A DNA stretch of 64,000 nucleotides from Rhineura floridana (taxonomy: Eukaryota; Chordata; Lepidosauria; Squamata; Rhineuridae), in assembly GCF_030035675.1 (NCBI RefSeq), contig NC_084495.1:9269001-9333000 (forward strand). Reading direction: 5' to 3'. A program made the position numbers and the translations under genes. Within the stretch, counting starts at the first letter, position 1. Each line of letters opens with the position of its first letter. Positions 22,130 through 32,649 of the stretch are shown piece by piece. The notes under the pieces are model-generated. The model was not told the origin of the DNA and did not search any database. It saw nothing but the letters and a program-made list of their open reading frames with translations.

Positions 22130-22843
22130 GAAGCATCCCTTGACTCCCAAGATACAGGCTCCAGTTGAAGCTACAACCCTAAACACACATGCCTTGAGTA
22201 TGCCCTACTGGACTCAAAGAGGTTTACTTCTGAGTAGTCATGAATAGGATGGCATAGTAAGAGAATCAAACTCCCTCTCTTCAAAATGCTGCATAGAGTC
22301 TGGCAGTTTCAGGTGAAGGAGCTGGCAACTGCAAGCATCTTTAGCAAACTTATTTCACTGTGCTGGAAAACTCAGTGATTAAGGAATCCTTTCCACTGGC
22401 TGCAGCTTACTATGCAAACATTCCTTGCTCTGGTGTTGATGATTCCATGCAGGGTTACTCTGACTAAGGCTGCAGCCCAAAACATGTCTACTCAGCTCTA
22501 TTGGGTTCAATGAGACTTACTCCCAGGTAAGTGTGAATTGGATCGCAGCCTAAGTCTCATTTTGTTCCATGGGGTTTACTCACTGTAGTGCTTACCTACT
22601 TGGAGGTTCCATTAGCTTCATTGGGAGTGTAAGGTTGCCGTTCTTTGCACACTTACTTAAGAGTAAGGAACCTCTGTTGGGCTTACTTCTCAGAACTTAG
22701 GCTCCAGTCACAATTTGCATAGGAGTAAAACCCCACTGGACGTAGTTAGATTTATTCCTAATAAACGTAACTGGGGTTGGGCTATCCGTGACTCAGGAAC
22801 CAGGTCTTTGAGCGGTGTCCATTTGAGCAGGTGCCGTTTGGGC

Positions 22844-22857
22844 CCATTAGAGGGCAG
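22844..22857 (+). promoter_or_regulatory. Candidate CTCF-like site upstream of SHL2
   Basis: CCATTAGAGGGCAG fits the CTCF core consensus (CCASYAGRKGGCRS) at all but one position. It lies about 140 bases upstream of the SHL2 TATA-like element. The homologous SHL1 sequence (near 9110) does not keep the core. Motif match only. Confidence 0.3.
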
Positions 22858-22870
22858 GGCGAGAAGGTGG

Positions 22871-22985
22871 TCCGAAGGGCTCTTTGTTGATGGACGGGGG
22901 GGGGGGGGGATCGGGGCCAAGCCAGCTGAGGCCAGTTGCCTCTCCAAACCTCATCAAGGCCAGGGTCCTAGACTCCCTGTTATAG
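22871..22985 (+). promoter_or_regulatory. SHL2 promoter block with 14-G run
   Basis: Shares TCTTTGTTGATGGAC, GGATCGGGGCCAAGCCAGCT and CTCATCAAGG with the other SHISA-like promoters. The TATA position reads TTATAGG (22980-22986), a weak match. A run of 14 G at 22896-22909 occupies the spot where paralogs have a short GGGG. Confidence 0.55.
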
Positions 22986-23089
22986 GAGGCAGTCTGTGAG
23001 CTAACTCATTTGACGGAAACCTTTGTTACTGCACAGTCGAGAAAGAGGTGCTGCGCCGACGTGTTGACCTGAGGGAAGCGTGTAGTACT

Positions 23090-23381
23090 ATGGAGCGGGC
23101 TCTGCGGGGTGCCGTGGTCCTGCTGTTAGTTTTAGCGGGTGTGCCTGCGATGGAGCACGAGGATTTGGGCAGCGCCTGGACTCCTGGGACGGGGCCGACG
23201 GTGGGAACCTTCCAAACCATGGAGCAGCCGCAGCGCGGAGAGACCACCGCCGCCCGGTTGCTTTCCGACACCTGCTGTCCGCCTTGTTGTTGCGCTCCTG
23301 GGGAGATCCGGCTGGACCTGCAACCTTATCCCATAGAGGACCAAGGCCAAGGGAAGAACAGGGCCACGACGGAAGATAAAG
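23090..23381 (+). CDS. SHL2, SHISA-like protein, exon 1 (signal peptide, reduced ectodomain)
   Basis: Encodes a good signal peptide (MERALRGAVVLLLVLAGVPA) and a short ectodomain. Only part of the SHISA cysteine pattern survives: DTCCPPCCC lines up with CCGTC..YCC, followed by IRLDLQPYPIED, where intact paralogs have RLDQ..C..D. The first two cysteines of the domain are gone. The donor AAAG^GTACGG at 23382 is phase 1 and joins the exon at 26337 as GAT. The ATG at 23090 matches the SHL6 start (MERVLLC). An upstream in-frame ATG at 23048 is possible but would bury the signal peptide. The joined protein is 258 residues. Confidence 0.78.
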
Positions 23382-23814
23382 GTACGGTGACTCCTGGCTC
23401 CAGGGCGCTTCGGTGGCGCGTTAACGGGACAGAGAGATTATTTCTGCTGGCTTTGATTTTGGGGAAACTGTCTGCGACTTAAAGGGTATCAGCCTTCCTA
23501 ACTGGGGGAGCGGCTTCCCGAGCAGTCGGACGGGCTTAAGAACTGGGCACGCTGCTTGCAGGCCCGGCGGAAGGGCGGCCCTTTGTGGCGCCTGCCTGGC
23601 GCTAGCTGGCTTTGCTCCGTTACGATTTGGCTGCAGAGCGATGGCCAGTGGCTTGTTCGTTAACCTCTTGCCCTCGGGGGTTGGGGCTTCCTGGGAGAGA
23701 CGAGATGCGCTGTTGCCTCTCCCAGAGTCGACGGAGCCCCAAATGGAGAGTCCAAGGAGAAAGGGGCGGGCAAAGCGGGAATGCCCAACGCGTTTCGGAC
23801 ATAGAACGTGCATC

Positions 23815-23930
23815 AGGACATAAGAAGCCCCCTGCTGGATCAGGCCAGTTGTCCACCTAGGCCAGCATCCTGTTCCCACAGTGGCCAGCCAGATGCCCAC
23901 GGGAAGCCTGCAAGCAGGACCTCTTAGGTC
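23815..23930 (+). repeat. SINE-like dispersed repeat
   Basis: CCTGCTGGATCAGGCCAG, CCAGCATCCTGTTCCCACAG and GGGAAGCCTGCAAGCAGGAC belong to a very common reptile repeat. A minus-strand copy lies at 52858-52970. I cannot place it in a named family with certainty. Confidence 0.5.
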
Positions 23931-24970
23931 CGCCTTGGGGGGATTTCAAATACAGAAGTTCAGCCTTTGGTAGAAGAAAAGACCAGACGGTATAACAAAA
24001 GACTGAACTTCCGTATCGAAAGTTCCCTCTTGCAGGACCTACCAGGTCTAACGCACGTTGGCCATTATACCTTTGCTGTCCCTTTGCCTCTGCTTTCCAA
24101 TCCTCCTTCCATAGAGTCAAGGTATGTGTGTAGCCCCGCCCTGGGCAACCTGGTGCCCTCCAGATGTTTGGGGCTACAGCTCCCAATAGACCCAGGCAGC
24201 AAAGTGGCCCCAAACATCTGGAGGACACCACGGTGGTGGCAATGGAGGCTGGTCCATTATGGCAAATGGGGGCACTGCCCCAGCACCCCCACCTACCTGC
24301 TGTCTTACTTGCAACTAGTCCAAGGGGTAGGCCCACCTGTTAGCTTCCTTCGCCTCAGTGTTGCCCTCATAGAACTCCTCAAGGAAGACCGCAAGGGCAA
24401 TGCTGGAATGAGTTCGCTCTGCCTGTCCTTGGCTCTGGCTCCACCTACCCTCGGCCTTCCTGCTTTCCACCCTACCAGCATCAGTGGTCATGAGTCACCG
24501 CTGGTCAGAGACTCATTTCATTTGGCTATCTGGCTGGTTCAGAGGACTTGGGTCTCGCCCCTGTTACCTGTTCTTTGTGCTGGAATGGAGACCTTCAGCT
24601 TCCCAAATACATTCTACACCACTGACCTGCATCTTCCCCCCCCCCCAAAAACAGGATTTTAAGGTCTAAATCAAAAGTTTGTGAATGGCTTTTTGATCAC
24701 TCCCCCCCCCCACACGCACACACCAGTAGAGGCTCTAGTCTTATGTGGGTGTCACCTCAGTAGGCCCTTCTTTTCGCAGCCGTGGGTATGGAATAGAGGT
24801 GTGTTTTAAAAGTGCTTTTATGGGGTGGTCCCCTCTGGTTCTCTGTGCATATTTAAGAGGTGGGCGGGACAGCAATTCTAGTCGTGGCAGGCTGATGTTG
24901 TCATTGCAGAATTCCCTCCCCAAAGAGCTGCATCTGGCCCTTTCATTATATAGTTGTCCAGGGTCTAGGG

Positions 24971-25108
24971 CAGCGTTTCCCAACTAGTGGGCCACCAGAT
25001 GTTGTTGGACCACAACTCCCATCAGCCTCAGCCAGCATTGCCAATGGTCAGGAAAGATGGGAATTGTGGTCCAACAACATCTGGTGACCCACTAGTTGGG
25101 AAAGGCTG
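24971..25108. mobile_element. hAT-type MITE with 8-bp TSD
   Basis: Palindromic element of 138 bp. Ends are CAGCGTTTCCCAACTAGTGG and its inverted partner, closing with GGGAAAGGCTG. It is flanked by perfect 8-bp duplications GTCTAGGG (24963-24970 and 25109-25116), diagnostic of hAT-type insertion. It carries no coding capacity. Confidence 0.88.
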
Positions 25109-25116
25109 GTCTAGGG

Positions 25117-25625
25117 GGTCTTAGACCCTTTACTTTTTTGAGGAGCCAGGTCCCAGCAGGGTCCCTATGTCTCCAGCATCCTGTGTCTCCAGCATCCTAT
25201 GAGCCATTCAACATGAAAGGGGAGCATATTGGTCACTGAGAAGAATCTTCTCACCTGCTTCCTTGTCCTTTCCTGCCGATTGGAGCCAATCAGAGTGAAA
25301 TGAAGTTCCTATTCATTCCAACTTCAAAAAACCAAGTTGTTGAAAATGACAATTCTGTAATCGCAGAAGAAGAGAAAGTGAAGCCTGATGACAGCATCCC
25401 ATCTACATCAGCAAGTGGTTTGGTAGAAGCAGGAGATAAACGCGTAGACGCTGAATTCAGTAATTCAAGCAAAATCTCTGTGAGAAAGTACAGTCAAATG
25501 GTGATCGTGATAGAGAAGCAGAAAGCATTATTCGAGCCTGGCCAGGTTATTCTGTAATCTTAGTAGGAGGCATGGCTGTGATTATCATGAAGGGATCCTT
25601 CACTTCTGAATTTGCCACTATACTA
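25117..25625 (+). repeat. Repeat block with peptide-coding stretch, shared with the SHL3 intron
   Basis: About 500 bp starting near GTCTTAGACCCTTTA and ending CTTCTGAATTTGCCACTA. It matches 37103-37590 along its length. Both copies read a similar acidic Ser-rich peptide (motifs DNSVIAEE, PDDSIP.TS, SNSSKIS). The peptide resembles the linker part of domesticated or relic transposase proteins, but I cannot assign a family. It may be a dispersed element or an inherited block of the duplicated intron. Confidence 0.45.
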
Positions 25626-25784
25626 TTAGTTTCCACTAAATGCTGAAGTCTCACCTCTTTGCCCTGGACTTTGACACCTGAGATATGAGACCCACTCTGT
25701 TCTTGTGACTGTGATGTTTTTAAACTCTTTTTTAACACTATGTTTTTAAGTTGCTGAACCACCCGGAGAAATTAATGATGTTGT

Positions 25785-26000
25785 TATTAAAATTTATATC
25801 CTGCCCTTCCTCCCAAAGGGAGCCCAGGGTGACAAACAAATAAATAAAGCACTTAAAAGCATCTTAAAAACAAAACATCTTTTAAAAAATCTAAAAAATA
25901 GTCCCAATACAGATGCAGACTGGGATAAGTACTTAAAAGGTTTGCTTCTTGAAAGAGGAGGTCTTCAGTAGGCACAGAAAAGACAACAGATAACAATGAT
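25785..26000 (-). repeat. CR1-like LINE 3' fragment
   Basis: TATATCCTGCCC and TTCCTCCCAAAGGGAGCCC, then A-rich sequence, CAGATGCAGACTGGGATAAG and AGGTCTTCAGTAGGCACAGA match the pattern at 19890-20270. Confidence 0.5.
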
Positions 26001-26336
26001 GTTTGCGAATAGTACTTACAATAGCTTGCAGTAATCTGGGGCAAAGGATGCAAGTCATCTTGCCTCAGCAACCTTGTCCCCTGGAAAGGGAGAAGTGGTG
26101 TGATTGGATGGCAAGGAAAGGAGGGCAGGGCATCCTGTGCCCTCCAGATCATGCTGGACTATGGTTCTCATCAGCCTTATGGTTGGCCATGCTGACTGGG
26201 TGGATGGGAGTTGGGCAGATACGGAGATGCACAGGTTGCTTGCTTGCCTCTGATCTAAAGACAGAAAGTGGAGATGGGAAGACCTTTACTCATTTTTGTA
26301 ACAAGTAGTAACTGGCTTTTCCTCTTCTTTTTCTAG

Positions 26337-26821
26337 ATGGCTGGGACTTCTATTTGCTAATAATCTTCTTAACAGTGGGAGTTGCTTTTGTTATCCTTTG
26401 TTGGGCCTTCCCTGCATGCCGCAATTGGCTGATAACCCATAATGTACCACAGCGGCTGGAGGACCATAGACACCCTTCGAATGACTCTCTTGGTGACCAT
26501 CCCTCCCAGCCCTATGGTGCCCACATGAGCACAGCTCCAGAGTCCTCTGCTGCTATGGTCTCTGGAGGCATTGCAATCTCTGGCAGGGCACCTGAAAATG
26601 CCACAGTAGTAAAAAATGGAATGATAACCCAGTCTCAAGGGACATCAGAGGAGAGCAGTCCTCTGGGTTCCTTCTTCGTAGGCACCCTGGAGAGTCCCAC
26701 CTTAACAATAACTCCAGAGAGTAGCAATGGTTGGGGTCACATCTCGTCAGATACTCCAGAGGATAATGACGGTCATAGCCCCACCTCAGAGGGTATCTTT
26801 GAAATTGAAGACTTGGCCTAG
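26337..26821 (+). CDS. SHL2, SHISA-like protein, exon 2 (transmembrane and tail)
   Basis: The acceptor CTTTTTCTAG ends at 26336. Phase-1 entry gives DGWDFYLLIIFLTVGVAFVI as the start of a helix ending LCWAFPAC, then a basic patch. The tail of about 130 residues is Ser/Thr/Pro-rich. It includes SQPYGAHMS, shared with SHL3 (PQPYGACVS), and ends in IFEIEDLA, shared with SHL0 (MEIEPLA). The stop is TAG at 26819-26821. With SHL3 it forms a clear pair (GWDF and DWDF at the start of the exon). Confidence 0.88.
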
Positions 26822-28035
26822 GATGGCAGTGGTGTACTTAGTGACCCTCTGTCATTCTGGGTGGTCGTAGATCAGGGAACTGATTTAACGCTGCATGGTC
26901 ATGCTTTTAATTGTATGTTTTAACTAGACTGGTGACTGTCTTTCCCAAAACTAATTTTTTTATACACAAGATACTGGCATGTCATGGTGACATCTATTTG
27001 CTAAGTCTTTGCTGTGCAATGCCCCAATCAATGAATTTCTTTAGAGCATGGACAGGGAACCTGGTGGCCCTCCAGATGTTGCTTGGACTCCCATTAAGCC
27101 CAGCCAGCATGGCCAATGGCCAGGCATTGGTTTGGGTTGTTCTAGTCCATAAACACGTTTCCCATCCCTGCTCTAGAGGAATAAGTCTTAGAGATGAGGC
27201 ATAACCCCATATATATGGATTTTTACAGTGTTTCTGTCTTAAGGGGGGAAGAGATATGAGATCTAAAAAGAGGGTATTTCACATCAACCTTTTCATGGGC
27301 AGTCACTGGCAGTAAGTCAGCAGGACACATATGAATCTTCACAGGTTTGCATGTGTCCTTGAACTGCATGAAAAGGCTATTAAATGCTCTGCACAGGTAA
27401 TGGCAATCCCCCCATCTGTTGACTCTTGACAGAGAAAGAACAAGAGCCTGCTAGCTCAAAAGGAAAGTGGTGTGGATATACGTGGGGTGACTTGTGTCGT
27501 ATCCTAAACATTGTTGGGAGAGAAGGGACTGAGAGGAAGCTATTGGCAGTGAGGTCATTGGCAGAACTACCAACCCTTTTCCTTTATGGACAGAGCTAGT
27601 ACTTTGCTGCCAGTTGTAGCTTAATGGGTAGTCCGCTCAGGTTGTCCCCGAATCAAACTCCTCACACATTGTCAGCAAAGACATGGCCCAAGTATAGTGA
27701 ATTGCCACAAGAAACACACTTGAGTAGGCAATGTCTTAGTATTCATACTCCTAAGAAAGATGTACATTGGGCCAGTTTACCATGATTCTGTTTGTATTAT
27801 AAACCTGGGACAAATCGGCATAGTTACCATGGGATTATATGAGGCATGATACTCAATGGTGCTCCAAAGCCCTTTTAAACATGAATGTTGTATTGACACT
27901 GAAGGGGCAAAGCATGCAAGGAGGCAGAGATGTCTCTGGAATGAAATGCGCCTTAAATGCAAGAAACTGTTTTTATAGTGTGTATGCTTGTCAGATATAG
28001 CTACCAATAAAAATGTGTGCATCATTTTGATCCTG
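26822..28035 (+). other. SHL2 3' region with polyadenylation signal
   Basis: Strongly similar to the SHL3 3' region in order: AACTAGACTG, TGTCATGGTGACATCTAT, TGCCCCAATCAATGAATT, a hAT-like MITE remnant (about 27050-27180), CTTGACAGAGAAAGAA, a GTTGTCCCCGAATC block and GCAGAGATGTCTC. AATAAA lies at 28006-28011. The MITE is present in both paralogs at the same spot, so it predates their duplication. Confidence 0.75.
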
Positions 28036-28440
28036 GTCTCATGAAATCCTTTGTTCAACTTCTTAAAATTCCATTATAGCTAGCATTTGCTGTGATATGC
28101 CCCGAGACTGTAGCTATGCCCTGTAGCTCTCCTACCTTGATTAGGAGGCAAGGATGTCGTTCTAGGCATAAGCAGCCTGGTACTGCATGGCCGCAGTCTG
28201 CCATTTGTCTTGGGAGTCTGGTTGATGCGTCTCTGTTTGCTTGTTTTTTTGGCATGGGAGAACTGGTAGGCAGGATAGCTTAACCCTTAATCTGCTTCCC
28301 TCAGTCAGGATTTTAGGCTGTATTGATTAAAAAATTAAGGTGCCATTATGGCCAATACTTCTTTAAAAACAAACAAACACTGAACTTAAGAAAAACCAAC
28401 ATAGCTTACATTGAGCAAACTGAATTATCATCATTAATGC

Positions 28441-28847
28441 AGTTATGGAAATATGTATATGCAGAGATACTCGGTGATCTGAGCTGAGTGTGTGCCGGTG
28501 TGTGTATTTACCTAAGAAGCAGGCTGTTACCCTGCATTTAGATCACTGAGACTTAAGACTTAGTAAAACAAGAAGAGCTACTTTATTTATAGAAATACAT
28601 AGTAGATGGGAAAGGCATACCTCGTTCTAACTAACTTAAGTTGAAGGCGCAATGCCCAGATGTGGGAGTTCGCCGCATGGCTCAGGAGAGAGAGCAAAGA
28701 CAAAGCTGCTCTCTCTTCAGACAGTCAAAGAAGAAGACAAAGCAAGGAGGGGCAGGTCAGCTTCCCTGACCATATGAATTCATATCCATCTCCCCTCAGG
28801 CATGCAAACCTCAAACCAATCCTAGTTGCGTTCTCTCAATTCCAACA
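28441..28847 (-). mobile_element. Copia-type LTR
   Basis: LTR fossil from TTATGGAAATATG to AATTCCAACA on the minus strand. It is about 407 bp. The right part resembles the 3860-4005 version of the family more than the 3228 copy, so it may be a mosaic. No target duplication is evident. Confidence 0.6.
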
Positions 28848-29468
28848 GGTTACATGGCCAAAGTTCATGTTCTTAGGTTATCTAAGGATGCTTTTTAAAG
28901 TTGGAAATAAATGTGTTTTATCGTATATTTCTTTATAAATACAACATTTCAAAATGGGGAGAATGGGTTTAAATTAGTTGTGATCCCAATGTGACATGTG
29001 ATGGGCATGTGGTTTTTATAAACATCATTAAGGAAAGCAGTGCTTCAGGACTGTTTAATCCATTCTGTATAATATGGACATTCTGTTCTTCCCATTGCCA
29101 GGATGGAATGAACAAGGAGTGACTCTCTTCTGAGAAGATGGGAAAAGCTAGAGAGAAACTGGCTAGTAATACTCTGCATAATTTTTCCAAAGAATGTAAT
29201 TCCTGTCTAGGTAGTGTCTTCTTTAGCGACTTTCTCGTGCATTTTGCAAATTGGTAGCCTTTAGCTGCAGCTATAAAGCTCTGGAATCTTTTGCTTCAAG
29301 TGCTCTTATTTTCAAACTCTGTGGCTCCTCCAGACGACCTGTTAATTTCAGCATGCATCCTGATTTGCTTGCCCAAAGTTTACATGGAGGTTAGATTATG
29401 GCTTTTATTGTGCATTTGTTCTGATTTGGTTGTGGAGTGCTTATAATCATTCCATTATTCCTATGCTC
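28848..29468. other. Intergenic, no recognised feature
   Basis: AT-rich sequence between two LTR fossils. I see no gene or nameable repeat. Confidence 0.4.
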
Positions 29469-30884
29469 TGTTTATGCAGAGTAACTCAGCGATCTGAGCT
29501 GCGTATGTGCCAGTGTGTGCATTTACCTAAGAAGCAGGATTTTACCCTGCATTTAAATCACTGAGACTTAAAGACTTAGTAAAATAAGAAAAAGCTACTT
29601 TATTTCTAGAAAGACATAGTAGATAGGAAAGGCATACCCCTCCCCCAATCCCTGGCTTGTTAACAGTGTTGCCAGAAGGGGGGGAAATGTAGCCACCGCC
29701 ACCTCCTGCCACACTGAGCTGGCTACATCGCGACATTTCCTATCCCAAACCTTCCCCAGTGCAGCTGCTGTGAAGTAGCCTCCTCCACCACCACCCCGCA
29801 GGAGCCGAGGAAGCTCGGCATGGCTCGTGCACTGCTGGGGCTCCTGCTTTTCCTGGGCTCCAGGGTGGCACAGGACCCTGTCCAGGCGCTCCTTGAGCTC
29901 TGGCTGCCCTCAACTGCACAAGGCAGAAATGTAATAGCTGTAAGTGGAGCTGTAAAAGAGCCAAAAACTCAGTGAACTCCATTACAGCCACTATTACCAA
30001 ATCAACAGGAACTTCAAACTTTTGCGCTCTTACGTTCAAACGTTTTTTGCTACAGCGTCTCGGGCACCAACAACCATTGAGACTGGTGGTCTACCTTCCT
30101 AGACATGACACGCAGTTCTGGAGAAATAGGTAGAATTGCCAGCCGTGTGTATCTCCAGAATGTTTACTATGCATAAAGGCAAAAACACATACATTTGTTT
30201 TTGCGTAATATGGTAAATACAAGCAAAAAATATATATACAGCAATTATTGGCATATAAGCACCTGGAGACACCACCCCCCGCTGGCCCTGCTCCAGAGTG
30301 GCGAGCGGCAAGGAACTCCATTACAGCCACAGGAAATTCAAACTTTCACGCTCTTATTGTGCTTCGTTGCAAAGGGGGAGAGGAGCATACTCATATTTTG
30401 TGGACCAATTGGCTGATAGGGGGGAGTGCTATGGGCGGAGCTGGGAAAAAGCGAGAAGAAATACAGGTCCTCCTGCTGCATGTGTGGGCACAAAAAAAGC
30501 TTTTTTTTTTTAATCGAGAAAGAGTGAACAAACAGGCAAAGTGAGGACTGTCAGATGACAAACCAGATATGGAAAACGTGGATTATCCCGCTCCGTTTGG
30601 ATGAGGCGCAATGCCCAGACGTGGGTGTTGACCTCATGGCTCAGGAGAGAGAGCAAAGACAAAGATGTCTCCTCTCTCCTCCGACAATTGAAGAAGACAA
30701 CAAAGGAAGGAGGGGCAGGTCAGCTTCCCTGAGCATATCAGTTTACAACGGAAGGAAGTTAGGTAGAGAAGAGCACAGGTAAAGGGAGGCAAGCCTAGCC
30801 AGCTGGAGGACCCTGACTCTATCTTCCTTCTGGAATATACACAAAAGAACCCAAACAGGAGTTGCTCTTGCCTCACTTTCAACA
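29469..30884 (-). mobile_element. Solo LTR, copia-type, with 5-bp TSD and a large insert
   Basis: LTR fossil bounded by TGTTTATGCAG and CTTTCAACA with perfect duplications TGCTC (29464-29468 and 30885-30889). The LTR halves are about 29469-29638 and 30604-30884. A foreign block of about 960 bp lies between them. Confidence 0.78.
29639..30603. repeat. Unclassified insert inside a solo LTR
   Basis: Block of about 960 bp absent from sister LTRs. It contains two related segments: GAACTCCATTACAGCCAC followed by TTCAAACTTTTGCGCTCTTA (29978-30032), and GAACTCCATTACAGCCACAG followed by TTCAAACTTTCACGCTCTTA (30313-30357). The internal repeat, a GC-rich part near 29760-29890 and an A/T-rich centre suggest a composite or non-autonomous element. 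I do not recognise its family. Confidence 0.5.
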
Positions 30885-30889
30885 TGCTC

Positions 30890-31911
30890 ATCCCACATAA
30901 TTCAATGCATTTCCCCAGCACTTTCCAAATGGTAAAATGCTTTTTTAAAAAATGTGGATTTGTTGCACTCGAGGGAACCTAAAGTTCTGGTATGTGCTTG
31001 AATCGCTCTGCAATATAGTCAGGAGGCATCAGCTAATTCAGGCTAATTTCACCCTATACATAATTCTAGCAGTGACACAGAAGTTGCTGGTGAAGAAATG
31101 TTAGCCTCTGCTGCTCCTTGCTGCTTTGGGGATCCTGTTTGTTTTATTTAACTCTTAAGCCATATGACAAAACTGTATGTAAACATGGGCTCAGTGTATT
31201 CCACCCCTACACAAGAAAGTTAACTTGCAGATAATACTGAGAAGGTGCAGAGCTGGAGACCCCCCAGCAGTGGGAAAACTTCCTTCTATCAGCATCGGAG
31301 CAAGTTAACTACTCCTATCCAGGCCTGCCAACTTTTCAACCGGCCCCTGTAGCTGTCTCTTTAGGAGCATTTCAAACAGTACAGATTAGCAGGTAAGACT
31401 ATGGTATGCCATTAAAATCTTCACATGCCCAATGCTGCCAGTCAGACAACTGGGAGCTGACCAGGCTGGGTGTTTTCCTGACTGGTTGGTACTAGCTCTC
31501 ATTGCTTTACAGTACAATCCTAACCATGTCATCCCAAAGAGTCATCAGCATATTATCTGACTGCGAATTGCAGGCATTAATAAGTGGCCGCATAGCAAGA
31601 AAGGTTCATTTCAAAGGTTAACACTTGTGGGTGCTTCTACACAGATGTCCTACTGAGCTCAATGGGGCTGACTGCTAGGTAAGTGGGGTTAGGATTGCAG
31701 CCTTAGTCCCTATAGTTGGCTATTCTGTATGTACCCCATGCTTTTGGAGTAGCAGGTTCAACAGTATTTTATAAATCAGGAAATACATTGATAGATTAGA
31801 GCAGGTATTCATATATGAGCTTGCACCAGAATGTTATTTGACAGTGGCTGGGATAAGCATGAAAGCTTTGTCTCAAAGGTCAGCACTTCTGGGTACTTGC
31901 AGCATGGTCAA
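30890..31911. other. Intergenic, mostly unrecognised
   Basis: Apart from one copy of the small GGGGCTGACTGCTAGGTAAG repeat near 31662, I see no gene or named repeat. Confidence 0.4.
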
Positions 31912-32275
31912 TGTTACCAGAGTGAGCTGATCAGCAGAAGCACAGCAGAACTGTGAGCAAGTCTGTGACTTTACCTGTGGCAGCAGACTCTTACTCTGCA
32001 TGCAGTCATTGAGGCTTTTGGCTCTAGTAAAATAACAAAAGCTTGTTTATATAAGGAGGTACATAAATTATTGGAAGGAGTTTCTAGTTCTGACAAACTA
32101 GCTACATTGCTGGTACAAAGACCAGGCATGGCCTTTGACCTCATGCTGCAGATAAGAGAGACAAAATCACTATGTCCACTCTTCTGGGGAGATCTGAAAG
32201 AAGGAGGAAAGGAGGAGCTGGAAACTGGTCAGTCTCTACAGCCAATCAAGTTGCAGAATTTGCAGTCATTATAGC
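31912..32275 (-). mobile_element. Partial copia-type LTR (subgroup of 39418)
   Basis: LTR fossil beginning TGTTACCAGAGTGAGCTGAT, like 16301 and 39418. The right end of the family is not seen, so the end is approximate. Confidence 0.6.
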
Positions 32276-32649
32276 AAATAAGCAGTCAGCATGGATCCCC
32301 CCTGCACACTAATTGGCTCCTACTGTTTGCTGATATGGGGAAGAGAGTCAGGAGGGCCTGACAGATAAAAGTCTACATAGAGAGGAGGGTGAACAGCCAA
32401 GCTCAGGTACTTACTTTCTTATGACTACTGAAAACAGGCTGCCAGCCAGCAGCAAACTTTGGGGGAGTGATTGGGGCTTGCTTTTTTTAAAAAAAGTGAA
32501 GGGAAGTATGGAGCAATGGGTAGGTCCCTTCAAGTTAAAGATGCTGTTGTCTGCCAGCAAGTGCTTCCTTTCCTTTGCCCCAGAGAGGAGTTTTCTGAAG
32601 GGGGGGTTGTTCAAGCAGAGAGAGAACAAGATAACTTTTGTTCAATGGG

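Larger units (their letters stand above)
23382..26336 (+). other. SHL2 intron 1 (phase 1, about 3 kb)
   Basis: Holds a SINE-like fragment (23815-23930), MITE-like repeats (24130-24235), a hAT MITE with target duplication (24971-25108), a repeat block shared with the SHL3 intron (25117-25625) and a LINE tail (25785-26000). No other exon is seen. Confidence 0.7.
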
